Below, one piece after another: positions 1-10,355 of a DNA stretch of 61,046 nt. The stretch spans positions 14,306-75,351 of the forward strand of contig JARGOL010000015.1 in the NCBI GenBank assembly GCA_029212745.1, in the 5' to 3' direction. Below the pieces are notes generated by a model. The model saw only the letters and a program-made list of their open reading frames with translations. It had not been told where the DNA came from and searched no databases. The position numbers and the translations under genes were made by a program. Source of the DNA: Alcanivoracaceae bacterium. Lineage in GTDB: Bacteria > Pseudomonadota > Gammaproteobacteria > Pseudomonadales > Alcanivoracaceae. Every line of letters starts with the position of its first letter. The stretch's first letter is position 1.

Positions 1-84
1 TGGGCTCCGGCTTGGGCTCCGGCTTGGGCTCCGGCTTGGGCTCCGGCTTGGGCTCCGGCTTGGGCTCGGGCTTGGGCTCGGGCT
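1..84. repeat. 12-bp tandem repeat coding for KPEP units
   Basis: Seven head-to-tail 12-base units start at base 1: five copies of tgggctccggct, then two of tgggctcgggct. The array continues past the left edge. On the minus strand, in the damX frame, each unit encodes a Pro-Lys-Pro-Glu tetrapeptide, a stiff extended linker of the kind seen in TonB- and DamX-like proteins. Since 12 is a multiple of 3, copy-number changes would alter linker length without a frameshift. Confidence 0.9.
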
Positions 85-844
85 CCGGTTCGGACACGGG
101 GGGCTGCTGCAATGCCGGCACCGGTGTGGAACGGGGCGCGGGCACATCATCCGGCGCCACCTGCCCGGCATCACCGTCAACCGTGGCCACCTTGTCAGAG
201 GGGCGATCCGGCAACGACAACTGTGTCACCTGCTCGCCATCGCGCTGGTCTTGCTGGCCGTCTCCGTTGTCGCCTCGGGGCCACAGCAGCCAGACCAGCA
301 ACAACAGGCCAAGCACCGCCACCAGGTGAGGCCACGGCACTGCCAGGCCACCGCCGGCATCGTCGTCCTGTGCCGGCACGGCCAGGCCGTCCAGGTCAAA
401 CGACACGGACGGTGAAATCTGGGCCTCGGGAAGCAGCTCCGCCACTGAGGGGTCACCACACAGAACGACGCCGAGGCCACCGTGGGTACCATTGAGGAGC
501 TTGCCCAGGTTGCGCAGGGAGGCCGCCGAGAGACACTCGGCATTATCCACCAGCAACAACAGGGGATTTCCGGTTTCACCCCGGATACGCAGGCTCTGGA
601 CCAGATCGTCCCGGGACACTCCCAGGGCAATCACCAGGCTTTCCAGCATGGCGGCCGGCTCGTGGGCGTGCAGGGCATCCAGGCGCGCCAGCTCACCGCC
701 ATACTCGATCAGGCTCATGGCCAGGTCACCGAGCAACAGGGACAACATTTCGTGATCGTTGGCGCAGGCCAGTGCACACCGGCCTGACATGACCACCTGG
801 GCAATCTGTTCGATCACCTCATCCTGTTCGCTCAGCTCATTCAT
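1..844 (-). CDS. damX: DamX-like SPOR-family cell-division protein, N-terminal part (runs off the left edge)
   Basis: The reading frame is open from the ATG at 844 to base 1 with no stop, so the gene is truncated by the window edge. The start has a GAGAGG ribosome site overlapping the aroB stop. The translated part has an N-terminal ATPase-like domain (residues about 10-150) with a Walker-B-like LLLLVDNAE near residue 95, but the expected P-loop position reads GRCALACAND, so no intact Walker A is visible. A single membrane helix follows at about 172-188, then a long Pro/Glu-rich periplasmic stretch ending in KPEP repeats. Known DamX proteins carry a C-terminal SPOR domain that binds denuded septal glycan; that part lies outside the window. 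The aroK-aroB-damX order supports the call. The SPOR domain itself is inferred. Confidence 0.7.
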   Translation of the reverse strand, partial: MNELSEQDEVIEQIAQVVMSGRCALACANDHEMLSLLLGDLAMSLIEYGGELARLDALHAHEPAAMLESLVIALGVSRDDLVQSLRIRGETGNPLLLLVDNAECLSAASLRNLGKLLNGTHGGLGVVLCGDPSVAELLPEAQISPSVSFDLDGLAVPAQDDDAGGGLAVPWPHLVAVLGLLLLVWLLWPRGDNGDGQQDQRDGEQVTQLSLPDRPSDKVATVDGDAGQVAPDDVPAPRSTPVPALQQPPVSEPEPEPKPEPKPEPKPEPKPEPKPEPKPEP

Positions 845-853
845 GCACGCCTC

Positions 854-1933
854 TCATTCGCCGCAAGTGGCGGCCAGCCAATCGGACAGTGCCTGCGCCG
901 GAAAATCCGCGCTGACCAGTGCCTCACCAATACCTTTCATCAACACCAGCCGCAACTGGCCGTCCAGTACCTTCTTGTCGACCGCCATGTGGCGCAGAAA
1001 TTCCCCCGCCGTCATGGCGTCTGGCGGCGTCACCGGCAGTCCCGCCGCCTGCAGCAACGTCCGGGCCCTGTCCGCATCCGCCCGGGGCATCCAGCCCAGC
1101 CGTACCGAGAAGTCGGCCGCCATCACCATTCCGCACGCCACCGCCTCGCCATGCAGCCAGCTACCATAGCCCTGGGAAGTTTCTATGGCGTGTCCGAAGG
1201 TGTGCCCCAGGTTGAGCAGCGCCCGACTGCCCTGCTCGGTCTCGTCGGCCGCCACCACCGCGGCCTTGTCGCGGCAGCTGCGCTCGATGGCCTCGGCCAG
1301 CACACCCGGCTCCCGTGCCATCAGCGCATCAATGTTGTCCGCCAGCCACTGGAAGAACGGCGCATCGTTGATGAGGCCATACTTGATCACCTCTGCCACA
1401 CCGGCGGCATACTCGCGTGGCGGCAAGGTGGCCAGCACATCGGTATCGATAATCACCGCCTGCGGCTGCCAGAAAGCACCGATCATGTTCTTGCCGCGAG
1501 GGTGGTTGACCGCTGTCTTGCCCCCCACCGAGCTGTCCACCTGCGCCAGCAGGGTGGTCGGCACCTGGATGAAGGCCACCCCGCGCTGGTAGCAGGCGGC
1601 GGCAAAACCGGCCATATCACCAATCACGCCGCCACCAAGGGCAATGACAGTGGTGGTACGGCTGTGGCGTTTGGCCATCAACGCGTCGAACACCCGCTCC
1701 AGGGTGGCCAGGTCCTTGTACTGCTCGCCATCCGGCAGGATCACCTCATCCAGCTGGCGCACATCAAGGGCGTTGCGAAGGGTTTCCAGGTATAGCGGCG
1801 CGACGGTCTCGTTGCTGACCACCATGGCCTGCCCGGCGCGGACATGACGGCCGACATGGTCACTGGCCAGAAGGCCGGCACCGATGTAGATGGGATAGCT
1901 GCGATCGCCCAGGGATACTTCAAGTGTTTTCAT
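854..1933 (-). CDS. aroB: 3-dehydroquinate synthase
   Basis: Converts DAHP to 3-dehydroquinate, the second step of the shikimate pathway, in the cytoplasm using NAD and a divalent metal. The 359-residue protein has the family's normal length. Visible motifs are [11 protein letters not shown] (NAD-binding glycine-rich loop), the AEVIKYGLI segment, and the metal-ligand regions NLGHTFGHA and [10 protein letters not shown] chose the ATG at 1933 because GGAGG lies five bases upstream; an in-frame GTG at 1939 would overlap that ribosome site. It lies 24 bases after aroK and its stop overlaps the damX ribosome site, so aroK-aroB-damX is probably one transcript, perhaps continuing from the pil operon. 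Confidence 0.97.
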   Translation of the reverse strand: MKTLEVSLGDRSYPIYIGAGLLASDHVGRHVRAGQAMVVSNETVAPLYLETLRNALDVRQLDEVILPDGEQYKDLATLERVFDALMAKRHSRTTTVIALGGGVIGDMAGFAAACYQRGVAFIQVPTTLLAQVDSSVGGKTAVNHPRGKNMIGAFWQPQAVIIDTDVLATLPPREYAAGVAEVIKYGLINDAPFFQWLADNIDALMAREPGVLAEAIERSCRDKAAVVAADETEQGSRALLNLGHTFGHAIETSQGYGSWLHGEAVACGMVMAADFSVRLGWMPRADADRARTLLQAAGLPVTPPDAMTAGEFLRHMAVDKKVLDGQLRLVLMKGIGEALVSADFPAQALSDWLAATCGE

Positions 1934-1957
1934 TGCCACCTCCGAAGGTGGCCATTA

Positions 1958-2488
1958 TCAGCGGCCATCCTGATGCAGACAAGAAAGGACCTGTTCGGTG
2001 ACTTTCTTCATGTTGCCCGCGCTGGTGGGTATCACCTCGTGAGCGATCTCCCGGTACAGGGGGTCACGCACTTCAAACAGGGCCCTGAGCACACTGCCCG
2101 GGTCATCCTGCTGCAGCAACGGCCGGTTGCGGTCATTGCGGGTGCGCGCCATCTGCACGTCCACTGGCGTGTACAGGTAGATCACCAGGCCGCGCTCATG
2201 CAGGTGACGCCGGTTCTCGGCGCGAGTCACAACGCCGCCACCTGTGGCCAGGACGATACCCGGCAGGCGCGTCAGTTCGTCAATGACATCCTGCTCACGA
2301 CGGCGAAAACCTTCTTCCCCTTCCATGTCGAATATCCAGGGAATATCGGCGCCGGTGCGCTCTTCGATGACTTTGTCGGAATCGTAGAAAGGACGGCCCA
2401 GGACCTGGGCAAGATGGCGGCCCAGGGTGCTTTTACCAGCACCCATGGGCCCCACCAGAAAGATACTTCGGTCAGACGTACTCGCCAT
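1958..2488 (-). CDS. aroK: Shikimate kinase I
   Basis: Phosphorylates shikimate to shikimate 3-phosphate with ATP, the fifth shikimate-pathway step. The 176-residue protein has a P-loop (GPMGAGKST, about residues 13-21), the shikimate-binding YDSDKVIEERTG segment, and the ATGGGVV motif near residue 81. The length fits the family. It sits nine bases downstream of pilQ and upstream of aroB, the order common in gammaproteobacteria. No separate promoter is visible in the short pilQ-aroK gap, so expression with pilMNOPQ is likely. Confidence 0.96.
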   Translation of the reverse strand: MASTSDRSIFLVGPMGAGKSTLGRHLAQVLGRPFYDSDKVIEERTGADIPWIFDMEGEEGFRRREQDVIDELTRLPGIVLATGGGVVTRAENRRHLHERGLVIYLYTPVDVQMARTRNDRNRPLLQQDDPGSVLRALFEVRDPLYREIAHEVIPTSAGNMKKVTEQVLSCLHQDGR

Positions 2489-2497
2489 CAGCCAGCA

Positions 2498-4597
2498 TTA
2501 CTTGCTGGCGACGACATCTTTGACCAGACGCGGAGTAACGAAGATCAGCAGCTCACGCTTGTCATCAGACTTGGCGCGCTTGCGGAACAGGTTACCGATC
2601 CAGGGCAGGTCTGCCAGGAAAGGCGTCTTGATGGTCAGGTTGGTGGTGGCCTGCTGGAAGATGCCACCAAGCACCAGCGTTTCCCCGTCACCCACCAGCA
2701 CAGTGGTTTCCAGACGGTTGGTGTCAATCAGCGGGATACCCGCCTCTTCCTCACCGGACAGGGAGTCGTTGTTGACCTTCACTTCCATGATGACCTTGCC
2801 TTCCGGCGTGATGGACGGCGTCACCTCAAGGCGCAGTTCTGCCTCCTTGAATTCGATGGACGTCGCACCACTGGAGGTTGCCACCTGGTAGCCGAACTGC
2901 TGACCGGAGGCGATCACGGCCGGCGACTTGTCTGCGGTCAGGACCTTTGGCGTGGCGACGAGATCGGCACGACCCTCTGAATCCAGCGCCGACAGCTCCA
3001 GTTCCAGCATGCCTGAATCCAGCGACAGGAAGCCGAGCGCGAAGCGGGAGGCTTCGACGTCATCAACACCCAGGTCCACGGCGTAACGCTCGGAGGTGTA
3101 CTCGATGTCGTCGCCAGACAGGTAGCCTTCATAACCGACCTGGGCAACCTGGTTGGCACGGCCACCGAGAATAAACCCTTTACGGTCGTCCGTAAGACGA
3201 CGGTTGTCGAAACCGATGCCACCCCAGCGAACACCCACTTCGTTGGCAACATCCGTGGTAGCGATGACCACCCGCGCCTCGATCAGCACCTGCTGGACCT
3301 GCACATCAAGGATCTGAACCACTTCCTTGATCTCTTCCAGCTTCTTTTCGGTGTCCTGGATGATCAGTGTGTTGGTGCGCTCATCCAGCGTGATGGAACC
3401 ACGGCCGCTGAGCAGGGAACCTTCATCACGGATAATGGTGGCCAGGTCGGCCGCCTTGGCGTAATTGATGCGCATGTACTCGGTACGCAGCGGTGCCAGT
3501 GCCTCGACTTTCTTCTGGCTCTCCAGCTCCAGTTGCTCGCGCGCGGCAATCTCGTCCGCGGGCGCAACCAGCAGTACGTTGCCTACCTTGCGCTTGTCCA
3601 GACCCTTGGTCTTGAGGATCAGGTCCAGCGCCTGGTCCCAGGGAACGTTCTGCAGGCGCAGGGTGATCTTGCCTTCAACAGTGTCCGATGCCACCAGGTT
3701 GAGGCCGGTGAAGTCGGCAATCAGCTGCAGGACCGAACGCACCTCGATATCCTGGAAGCTCAGGGAAAGTTTCTCGCCGGTATACTGGAATGCATCTTTC
3801 TTGCGCTTGGCTACTTCGGCCTGGGACAGCTCCTTCACGTTGATGGTGAAGTTGTTGTCGGCCTGGTAAGCCAGGTATTCCCAGGTACCGTTGGGCTCAA
3901 TGGTGATAATCGTGTTCTGGCCGTCAAACTTGGCGTCAACAAACTTCACCGGGGTCGCAAAGTCGGTGACGTCGAGGCGGCGGTGCAGCTCTTTGGGCAG
4001 CTCGGCACCAACAAACCGTGCGATCACACGGCCGCCCTCTTCGCGCACATCCACCGGAATTGCCGGATCAGACAGACGGATCACCACCTGGCCTTCGCCC
4101 TGGGCACCCCGGCGGAAATCCACTTCACGGATGTTCTGGGCATCAGCACCGGCTGCGACAGCCACATTTTCTGCCTGCTTGGAGCGCTCCACACCCAGGG
4201 TCACCACCAACTGGTTGTCCTCTTTCTCGGTCTTGTAGCCGAGGGACTGGGCCAGATTGAAAATCAGCCGGGTGCGATCCTTGGCTTCAATCACCGTCAG
4301 TTCGCGCACGTTACCGGTACCCAGTGGGTGCCGCTTGCTCTTCAGGGCGCTGGATGCGCCCATGACATCAAGGGCAATACGTGCCGGCTGCTCGATGCTG
4401 TAACCCTTTACATCGGGCACCTCACCGTCGAAGGTCAGCCGCACTTCCAGCTGGTTACCCGGCAGTGTCGAGTACGTCATGTTGGTAATGGTTGAAGCGC
4501 TGGCCAGCGCCGAGCACCCCAACAGGAGAAGCACCAGCGCGGAAGCGAACTGGCGTGCCGCTGAAGCTTTTGTTTTTGTCACGATATTGATACCCAT
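2498..4597 (-). CDS. pilQ: Type IV pilus secretin PilQ
   Basis: Forms the outer-membrane multimer through which the type IV pilus exits. The 699-residue protein starts with a signal peptide (hydrophobic core near residues 16-32, ending ALASA), then N-terminal AMIN-type beta domains that bind peptidoglycan, secretin N-domains (VRSVLQLIADFTGLNLV, then DERTNTLIIQD), and the C-terminal secretin core with VTPSITPEGKVIMEVKV and LLIFVTPRLV. The ATG at 4597 is preferred because the longer frame to 4690 would run 74 bases into pilP. It is the last pil gene of the operon, 19 bases after pilP. Confidence 0.96.
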   Translation of the reverse strand: MGINIVTKTKASAARQFASALVLLLLGCSALASASTITNMTYSTLPGNQLEVRLTFDGEVPDVKGYSIEQPARIALDVMGASSALKSKRHPLGTGNVRELTVIEAKDRTRLIFNLAQSLGYKTEKEDNQLVVTLGVERSKQAENVAVAAGADAQNIREVDFRRGAQGEGQVVIRLSDPAIPVDVREEGGRVIARFVGAELPKELHRRLDVTDFATPVKFVDAKFDGQNTIITIEPNGTWEYLAYQADNNFTINVKELSQAEVAKRKKDAFQYTGEKLSLSFQDIEVRSVLQLIADFTGLNLVASDTVEGKITLRLQNVPWDQALDLILKTKGLDKRKVGNVLLVAPADEIAAREQLELESQKKVEALAPLRTEYMRINYAKAADLATIIRDEGSLLSGRGSITLDERTNTLIIQDTEKKLEEIKEVVQILDVQVQQVLIEARVVIATTDVANEVGVRWGGIGFDNRRLTDDRKGFILGGRANQVAQVGYEGYLSGDDIEYTSERYAVDLGVDDVEASRFALGFLSLDSGMLELELSALDSEGRADLVATPKVLTADKSPAVIASGQQFGYQVATSSGATSIEFKEAELRLEVTPSITPEGKVIMEVKVNNDSLSGEEEAGIPLIDTNRLETTVLVGDGETLVLGGIFQQATTNLTIKTPFLADLPWIGNLFRKRAKSDDKRELLIFVTPRLVKDVVASK

Positions 4598-4616
4598 GGC
4601 GGAATCCCCAGCTCTG

Positions 4617-5159
4617 TTACTCAATGACCTTGATGGTTCGCGGCCGCTCAACCCAGCCGTCCTGACCATCAGGTACGATTTCCACGACACTCACGGACAG
4701 ATCGGTCACATCAACAATGCGGCCAAAATTCTTGCCCATGTAATTGCCTACCTTGACCCGGTTAACAGCTCCTGTCGGGTCTTTCACCAGCGCAAACAGC
4801 GGCTCCCCTGGCTTGGTGATCGAGCCCACCATCTGCAGGGAGTCCAGGGTAAAGCGCTCCAGATATTCTTTCGGACGAGTCCGGTCAGGCTCTACCTGAC
4901 GGCCCTCCGGCACATCCAGCTCTTCCTGGTCCACCGGCGGCGTAAACGGACTGCGCAACTGGTGAGTTGAGTAACTCACTGTTGCGATCGGGGTAAACTC
5001 CGGCGGCGGCTCAATGCGACCACGCGGACGGGCTTTGACTTCGTCCATCTTGGCGCGCAGGTCTGCCATATTGCCGTCGGAGCTACACCCGGCCATGAAC
5101 AGTCCCAGGGATGACACCAGGGCAACTTTAAGGAAAATCACGCTCAAGGCTTTCATCAC
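4617..5159 (-). CDS. pilP: Type IV pilus assembly lipoprotein PilP
   Basis: Inner-membrane lipoprotein that links the PilMNO alignment complex to the PilQ secretin. It has 180 residues: a lipoprotein signal with lipobox LFMAGC near residue 25, a flexible region rich in Arg and Pro (RPRGRIEPPPEF), and a C-terminal beta domain (LDSLQMVGSI, LVKDPTGAVNRVKVGNYMG). The ATG overlaps the pilO stop in an ATGA, so translation is coupled. A second ATG follows immediately and could equally be used. Confidence 0.95.
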   Translation of the reverse strand: MMKALSVIFLKVALVSSLGLFMAGCSSDGNMADLRAKMDEVKARPRGRIEPPPEFTPIATVSYSTHQLRSPFTPPVDQEELDVPEGRQVEPDRTRPKEYLERFTLDSLQMVGSITKPGEPLFALVKDPTGAVNRVKVGNYMGKNFGRIVDVTDLSVSVVEIVPDGQDGWVERPRTIKVIE

Positions 5160-5827
5160 TTGCGCCCTCCCTTACCGCCGCGCTTGCCACCCTTGTCGGC
5201 CGCTTTTTTGCCGGAGGCATAGCGGTAGGTGTTTGCAGTAATGGTCATTTCCAGCAGACCGGTTACCGCATCCCGCTTGGGCGCGATGGTGAAATCACCC
5301 AGCGTGACAATCCGGGGCAGCGCCGCCACACCACCGACAAACGAGCCGAAGGCGTGGTAATCACCGAGCACCGTGATTTCGATCGGCAGTCGGGCATAGA
5401 ACTCTTCTTCCACTTCGGTCCCGAGCTCGATGCTGTCGAATTCCAGACCGCTACCAAGACCGGTATGGGTAATGTCTTCCAGCAGGCCGGGCACCTCGGT
5501 CTTCTTCGGCAACTGGTCCAGCAGGGAGCCAAACATGTTTTCCATTTCCGTCAGCTGCGCCCGGTACTGATCGAGGTTGGCAGCCTTGAAGGCCTTGGAC
5601 TCGAAATCGGACAGGAGCTCGGATTCCTTGCGCTCATGCGTCGCAAGGGTGTTGTAATCACCGGTAACGGAGAGGAAGTAACCGAGCACGATCACGACCA
5701 CGAACACGATGGCGGCCAACACCAGCTTCACCGGCATCGGCCAGCTGCCGTAGTTGTTCGGGTCCAGGTTCTGGACTGACTCCATCAACTCCTGGAAGTC
5801 AAAGCCCTTCTTGGCGTTCTCGCTCAT
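5156..5827 (-). CDS. pilO: Type IV pilus inner-membrane protein PilO
   Basis: Bitopic inner-membrane protein that dimerises with PilN to form the pilus alignment subcomplex. The 223 residues comprise a short cytoplasmic N-terminus, one membrane helix (about residues 33-52, LVLAAIVFVVVIVLGYF), a coiled-coil stretch containing the FGSLLDQLPKKTEVPGLL segment typical of PilO, and a ferredoxin-like beta domain. The C-terminus is unusually basic and glycine-rich (KKAADKGGKRGGKGGRK). It overlaps pilN and pilP by four bases on each side. Confidence 0.95.
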   Translation of the reverse strand: MSENAKKGFDFQELMESVQNLDPNNYGSWPMPVKLVLAAIVFVVVIVLGYFLSVTGDYNTLATHERKESELLSDFESKAFKAANLDQYRAQLTEMENMFGSLLDQLPKKTEVPGLLEDITHTGLGSGLEFDSIELGTEVEEEFYARLPIEITVLGDYHAFGSFVGGVAALPRIVTLGDFTIAPKRDAVTGLLEMTITANTYRYASGKKAADKGGKRGGKGGRK

Positions 5828-6425
5828 TGACGGCCCCCTTGTTTCTTCTTGTCACCGCCGTCTTCGTCAGACTGGGTGGCCAGCTCCTGGCGCACAGTAA
5901 GAACAAAACTGTTCGTCTCACCACCTTCTTCCAGCACGGTCACCTTCTGCAGGTTGGGCTGCTGGAACCAGTCGGACTCTTCAAGGGCCCGCATCAGGTT
6001 GGAAATACTCTGGTTGGACTCCGCCACACCATTGATGGTGAAGGTACCGCCAGCACGCTCGATGCTGGTGTAGTACACGCCGTCAGGCAGCGTCCGCACC
6101 AGTTGGTCGAAGAAGTAAACGATGGAGGGGCGATTGTTCTGCAGATCCTGGATCACCTTCATCCGTGCCACCAGCTCGTCGCGGCGCGTTTCCAGTTCCT
6201 CGATCTCCTTGATTTCGCTTTCCAGCTTGTTCAGCTCGGCTTCGATGTAATTATTGCGCTGGATCTGTGTCTCGATCTGGCCGCCAACGCTCTGTGACCA
6301 TATCCAGAAAACCAGCAAGCCAAGCACCGCTGCCACCCCCAGGATGGCCAGAAATTCCTGCTGACGCTGCTGTCGCCGCTTCTCACGCCACGGCAACAGG
6401 TTGATTGTTGTTGTCGCTGTCATCA

Positions 6426-6426
<1 letters not shown>
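5824..6426 (-). CDS. pilN: Type IV pilus inner-membrane protein PilN
   Basis: Its short cytoplasmic N-terminus binds PilM and its periplasmic part pairs with PilO. The conserved INLLPWREKRR motif (about residues 8-18) is the PilM-binding peptide. A membrane helix (about 27-45), a coiled coil (ELNKLESEIKEIEELETRRDELV) and a C-terminal beta domain follow, 200 residues in all. It starts one base inside the pilM stop codon and overlaps pilO by four bases. The two N-terminal Met residues leave a one-codon uncertainty in the start. Confidence 0.95.
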
Positions 6427-7499
<1,073 letters not shown>

Positions 7500-7534
7500 C
7501 TATTTGGTTGTTATCGGACTATTTTTTTCGAAGA

Positions 7535-7563
7535 AATATACACTTACATCATATTCATGTCTA
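7535..7563 (-). promoter_or_regulatory. Sigma-70 promoter for pilMNOPQ
   Basis: Read on the minus strand, TAGACA (7563-7558) and TATATT (7540-7535) are separated by exactly 17 bases, each five of six to consensus. The predicted transcript starts about 38 bases upstream of the pilM GTG. The surrounding stretch is much more AT-rich than its neighbours. Confidence 0.65.
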
Positions 7564-7622
7564 ATCACTTTAGGAATAACTAATAACAGAAAGGATGTTA
7601 GATCACAACAGACTTTCAGGCA

Positions 7623-7628
7623 TATAAT
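7623..7628 (+). promoter_or_regulatory. Probable -10 element for the PBP1A gene
   Basis: A perfect TATAAT lies 53 bases before the TTG start. No convincing -35 box is present at 16-18 bases upstream, so an activator may be needed or the true start may differ. It shares the 191-base divergent region with the pilM promoter. Confidence 0.45.
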
Positions 7629-7681
7629 GACGCGCTTCACGGTCAAACCAGCGACATTTCCCGCAGTACAGGAATACGCTT

Positions 7682-10285
7682 TTGAAAATCAAACAGTTAT
7701 CAAACCCCTGGGTACGGCGCCTGGGCCTGCTGGCATTGGCCGGCATGGCAGGCACCATCATGGTGCTGACAGCCGCCTACCTGTACCTCGCCCCCCAGCT
7801 GCCGCCCACTGCGGCTCTCAAGCAGGTGGAGTACCAGATTCCCTTGCGGGTCTACGCCCGCGACGGCAAGCTGCTGGCCGAATTCGGCGAGAAGCGACGC
7901 ACCCCGGTCACCTACGAACAGCTGCCGAAGCGGTTCGTCCAGGCCGTGCTGGCGGCGGAAGACAAGCGCTTCTTCCGCCATGGCGGCGTCGACCTCAAGG
8001 GCCTGATGCGGGCGGCACTGGAGCTGCTCTGGTACCAGGACATCCGCTCCGGCGGCTCCACCATCACCATGCAGGTGGCGCGCAACTTCTTCCTTGGCCG
8101 CGAGCAGAAGTTCCTGCGCAAGTTCAATGAGATCGTGCTGGCGCTGGAGATCGAGAACCAGCTCACCAAGCAGGAAATCCTTGAGCTCTACCTGAACAAG
8201 ATCTACCTGGGCCACCGGGCCTACGGCGCCGAGGCCGCCGCCCAGGTCTATTACGGACGCTCCATCAGTGAGCTGTCCCTGGCCCAGTGGGCCATGATCG
8301 CCGGGCTACCCAAGGCACCATCGGCCTACAACCCGATCTCCAACCCCGAGCGGGCGCGCACCCGACGCGACTGGATCCTCGGGCAGATGGCCCAGATCGG
8401 CGCCATTGATGATGCCACCCGCGATGCCGCCCAGAAGGAGCCGATCAGCGCCAGTTACCATGGTCCGGCACCGGATGTGGAAGCCGCCTATATCGCGGAA
8501 ATGGTGCGCCAGGAAATGGTTGCCCGGTACGGCAAGGACAACACCTACACCGCCGGCCTGGAGGCCTGGACCACGCTGGACAGCCAGCTGCAGACCGCCG
8601 CTGTCAGCGCCGTGCGGGCCGGCCTGCATGAATATGACGAACGCCACGGCTGGCGTGGCCCCATGGACAGCAGGGACGTTTCCACCTTGCCGGAGCTGGT
8701 GCCACTGTCCGATTTCGGGGTGGTCGAGGCGACGCCGGTGGAGGTCACCGACAAGATAGCCCCAGTCACGGATGACGCAGCGGCGGCGCCCGCCGCCGAC
8801 GCACCACCGCCGCCGGAACGCACCTGGGCAGAACAGCTGGACGGTATCAGCGTGGCTGGCGAACTGACTGCCGCCATCGTTTCCCGAGTGGCCGACAGCC
8901 AGGCCGACCTGGTGCTTGAAGACGGCACACGCGATGCGCTGCTGTTCAGCCAGATGCAGTGGGCACGGCCCTTCCTGAGCCAGGAGAGCGTGGGCGCCGA
9001 ACCGCAGAAGCCTGCCGACGTCGTCGCCGAGGGTGACATCATCTGGCTGCGCGAGGTCACCGACGAGGACACCGGCGAGACAGTCTGGCGGCTGGCACAG
9101 CTGCCCACGGTGCAAAGCGCCCTTGTTTCGCTGGCGCCACGCACGGGCGCCATACGGGCGCTGGTGGGGGGCTACAGCTTCAACCGTTCGCACTTCAACC
9201 GTGTCATACAGGGGCAGCGCCAGGCGGGCTCGGCGTTCAAGCCGTTCATTTACAGCTCTGCCCTGCTAAGCGGCCTGACGCCGGCCACCCTGGTCAATGA
9301 TGCGCCCATCGTGTTCGAGGATTCGGAACTGGAAACAGCCTGGCGGCCCACCGGCGCAGGCAGCAAATTCTACGGCCCGACCCGCATCCGCGAGGCGCTC
9401 TACCGGTCACTGAACCTGGTGTCTATCCGCCTGCTCAAACAGGTCGGCATCGGTAACGCCGTGGACACACTGAACGCCTTCGGGCTGCCGACACAGCGCT
9501 TTCCCCGGGACCTGTCGCTGGCACTGGGCTCCGCCGCGGTGACTCCGCTGGAGCTGGCCACGGCCTACAGCACCTTTGCCAACGGCGGGTTCGTGATCCA
9601 GCCATGGTTCCTCGAGCGGGTCGAATCACATGACGGCAAGCTGCTTTACCAGGCCCCGGATGTGCTCCTGTGCCAATCCGAAGACTGCCCGCAGGCAGAC
9701 CCCGGGAGCGAGATGGAAGGAGGCGATGAGGACGGCAAGACCTCGGCGAAGCCGCGGGTCACACTGGCCAACGGTGATCCCCTGCCGGCGCCCACCCGGT
9801 TGCAGCGCAGCTTTGATGCCCGCGTGATCTGGCTGATGGACTCCATGCTCAAGGATGTGGTCCGCCGCGGCACGGCCTATCGCGCCAGCCGCCTCGGCCG
9901 CGGTGACCTGGCCGGCAAGACCGGCACCACCAACGACCAGGTGGACGCCTGGTTCTCCGGCTATTCACCGGCGCTGGTGGCCACCGTCTGGGTCGGCTTT
10001 GATGACCCGTCCACGCTTGGCCGGGGTGAATACGGTGGCCGTGCGGCCCTGCCGATCTGGATGAAGTACATGGAGAAGGCACTGGCCGATGAGCCCGAGC
10101 AGTCACTGCCGCAACCGTCCGGCATCACCACCGCGCGCATCAACAAGGAAACCGGAAAACGGGCCCGCCCGGGAGACCCGGACGGCATTTTCGAGTACTT
10201 CCGTGAGGAGAACCTGCCCGAGATGGACACCAACCTCGGCGAGCCGGGCACCACCGACAGTACTGCGCCGGAACAGCTGTTCTGA
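7682..10285 (+). CDS. mrcA: Penicillin-binding protein 1A (bifunctional peptidoglycan synthase)
   Basis: Polymerises lipid II into glycan strands and cross-links them in the periplasm, anchored by one N-terminal membrane helix (about residues 13-33). The 867 residues include the GT51 glycosyltransferase motif EDKRFFRHGGVD (from residue 93) and GGSTITMQVARN, an OB-like insert between the two domains as in PBP1A, and a transpeptidase domain with catalytic SAFK (Ser517), SLN (in YRSLNLVSIRL) and KTGTT (Lys746). The start is TTG with AGGA eight bases upstream. The divergent position from pilM matches the ponA-pilM order of Pseudomonas. Confidence 0.96.
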   Translation: MKIKQLSNPWVRRLGLLALAGMAGTIMVLTAAYLYLAPQLPPTAALKQVEYQIPLRVYARDGKLLAEFGEKRRTPVTYEQLPKRFVQAVLAAEDKRFFRHGGVDLKGLMRAALELLWYQDIRSGGSTITMQVARNFFLGREQKFLRKFNEIVLALEIENQLTKQEILELYLNKIYLGHRAYGAEAAAQVYYGRSISELSLAQWAMIAGLPKAPSAYNPISNPERARTRRDWILGQMAQIGAIDDATRDAAQKEPISASYHGPAPDVEAAYIAEMVRQEMVARYGKDNTYTAGLEAWTTLDSQLQTAAVSAVRAGLHEYDERHGWRGPMDSRDVSTLPELVPLSDFGVVEATPVEVTDKIAPVTDDAAAAPAADAPPPPERTWAEQLDGISVAGELTAAIVSRVADSQADLVLEDGTRDALLFSQMQWARPFLSQESVGAEPQKPADVVAEGDIIWLREVTDEDTGETVWRLAQLPTVQSALVSLAPRTGAIRALVGGYSFNRSHFNRVIQGQRQAGSAFKPFIYSSALLSGLTPATLVNDAPIVFEDSELETAWRPTGAGSKFYGPTRIREALYRSLNLVSIRLLKQVGIGNAVDTLNAFGLPTQRFPRDLSLALGSAAVTPLELATAYSTFANGGFVIQPWFLERVESHDGKLLYQAPDVLLCQSEDCPQADPGSEMEGGDEDGKTSAKPRVTLANGDPLPAPTRLQRSFDARVIWLMDSMLKDVVRRGTAYRASRLGRGDLAGKTGTTNDQVDAWFSGYSPALVATVWVGFDDPSTLGRGEYGGRAALPIWMKYMEKALADEPEQSLPQPSGITTARINKETGKRARPGDPDGIFEYFREENLPEMDTNLGEPGTTDSTAPEQLF

Positions 10286-10323
10286 GCGTCCGCCAGACAG
10301 CAGCGCGGGCAAACAGGGCCCAC

Positions 10324-10351
10324 AAAAAAGCCGGCTGACGCCGGCTTTTTT
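10324..10351. terminator. Bidirectional rho-independent terminator
   Basis: The stem AAAAAAGCCGGC / GCCGGCTTTTTT has a TGAC loop. The T run on each strand lets it stop both the PBP1A transcript (plus) and the malic enzyme transcript (minus), which converge here. Confidence 0.9.
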
Positions 10352-10355
10352 ATGC

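Noticed and set aside
226..630. 134-residue minus-strand frame
   Set aside because: It lies in a different frame inside the DamX-like gene, whose correct frame has a ribosome site, ATPase-like domain and membrane helix.
1844..2980. 378-codon plus-strand frame
   Set aside because: It is antisense to aroK and pilQ and has no family features.
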